DNA of 5,747 nucleotides from Actinomycetota bacterium (GTDB lineage: Bacteria > Actinomycetota > Acidimicrobiia > Acidimicrobiales > GCA-2861595), in assembly GCA_016781225.1 (NCBI GenBank), contig JADDQT010000139.1, positions 1 through 5,747 on the forward strand, read 5' to 3'. The notes under the pieces were generated by a model. It did not search any database, had not been told where the DNA came from, and saw only the letters and a list, made by a program, of their open reading frames with translations. The number at the start of each line of letters is the position of its first letter. Within the stretch, counting starts at the first letter, position 1. Both the position numbers and the translations under genes were made by a program. Below, piece by piece: positions 5,102-5,747 of this stretch.

Positions 5102-5747
5102 ATGGAGCCCGCACCCATACGAAACGTCGCCCTCGTGGCCCACGTCGACCACGGCAAGACCACGCTCGTCGACGCCATTCTCCGCCAGACCGGCGTGTTT
5201 CGCGCCAACCAGGAGGTGGTCGACCGTGTGATGGACTCCAACGACCAGGAGCGCGAGCGCGGCATCACCATCCTGGCCAAGGCGGCATCGGTGCAGTGGC
5301 AGGGCGTGAAGGTCAACCTCGTGGATACTCCGGGCCACGCCGACTTCGGCGGCGAGGTCGAGCGAGCACTTGCCATGGTCGACGGAGTGCTCCTGCTCGT
5401 CGATGCCGCCGAGGGCCCGCTCCCGCAGACCCGCTACGTGCTTTCCAAGGCGGTGGCGGCAGACCTTCCCGCGGTGGTGGTGCTGAACAAGGTCGACCGG
5501 TCCGACGCCCGCCCCCACGAGGTCCTCGACGAGATCTACCAGCTCTTCCTCGACCTCGAGGTGCCCGACCGCCACATCGATTTCCCCGTCATCTCCGCCG
5601 TCGCCCGGGATGGCCGGGCGGTCGAAGGCGTGTCCCTTCCGCCCCCAGACGGCGACCTGGCGCCGCTCCTCGACGCCGTCCTTCACACCGTGCCCGCCCC
5701 GCTCGGTGATCCGTCGGCACCGCTCCAGGCCCTGGTCACCAACCTCG
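5102..5747 (+). CDS. typA: Translational GTPase TypA/BipA, N-terminal part (runs off right edge)
   Basis: TypA/BipA is a ribosome-binding GTPase related to EF-G and LepA that supports growth under stress and at low temperature and assists ribosome assembly. The visible 215 codons cover the GTPase domain, about one third of a protein usually near 600 residues. G1 is AHVDHGKTT (13-21), and the switch I region MDSNDQERERGITILAK (44-60) is the TypA hallmark. G3 is DTPGHADFGGEVER (75-88) and G4 is NKVDR (129-133). The DEIYQLFLDL and IDFPVISA segments (143-166) align with the TypA insert before G5. Two positions differ from E. coli: ILAKN is ILAKA, and the G5 stretch YASAL reads SAVAR. The ATG at 5102 is followed six residues later by the conserved RNVALVAHVDHGK. 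The gene follows the lipid kinase after a hairpin and its own -10 candidate, so it is probably transcribed separately. The frame is open to the edge. Confidence 0.95.
   Translation, partial: MEPAPIRNVALVAHVDHGKTTLVDAILRQTGVFRANQEVVDRVMDSNDQERERGITILAKAASVQWQGVKVNLVDTPGHADFGGEVERALAMVDGVLLLVDAAEGPLPQTRYVLSKAVAADLPAVVVLNKVDRSDARPHEVLDEIYQLFLDLEVPDRHIDFPVISAVARDGRAVEGVSLPPPDGDLAPLLDAVLHTVPAPLGDPSAPLQALVTNL

Noticed and set aside
1..5747. CRISPR arrays, transposases, phage genes, toxin-antitoxin pairs, tRNA or rRNA genes
   Set aside because: None seen on either strand; all substantial genes belong to ordinary housekeeping or stress families, and nothing in composition suggests recent transfer.

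Overview
The window is high-GC DNA with compact gene spacing, GTG as well as ATG starts, and TANNNT-type -10 boxes placed almost directly on start codons. Together with the protein sequences this points to an actinobacterium (Actinomycetota), perhaps a deep or uncultured lineage such as Acidimicrobiia. That lineage is an inference from style and cannot be proved from this window. There are no mobile elements, CRISPR arrays, tRNA or rRNA genes.

Layout. Positions 1-1674 are read on the minus strand. In transcription order they hold a GlgC-type ADP-glucose pyrophosphorylase (1674-553), a small stand-alone FKBP-type prolyl isomerase (524-144), and the N-terminus of a probable secreted or lipid-anchored protein that runs off the left edge (135-1). 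A 70-bp divergent intergenic region separates glgC from a plus-strand MscS-family mechanosensitive channel (1745-2830). The channel gene converges, with only 8 bp between stop codons, on a minus-strand YihY/BrkB-family membrane protein (about 3810-2839). A second divergent region of about 250 bp follows; it contains one possible 30-residue ORF (3919-4011). The plus strand then carries a YegS/DgkB-type lipid kinase (4065-4991), an inverted-repeat terminator candidate, and the first 215 codons of the translational GTPase TypA/BipA (5102 to the right edge).

How the genes may fit together. Three neighbours concern the cell envelope: an osmotic safety-valve channel, a polytopic YihY membrane protein and a diacylglycerol-kinase-like lipid kinase. 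TypA is a stress-related ribosomal GTPase and GlgC makes the activated sugar for glycogen. A loose stress, storage and envelope neighbourhood is possible, but the strands alternate and only glgC, fkp and the lipoprotein candidate look like one transcription unit. I see no previously undescribed system. The most useful second looks are the perfect inverted repeat surrounding the FKBP promoter, the altered active-site motifs of the GlgC homologue, and the small ORF ahead of the lipid kinase.
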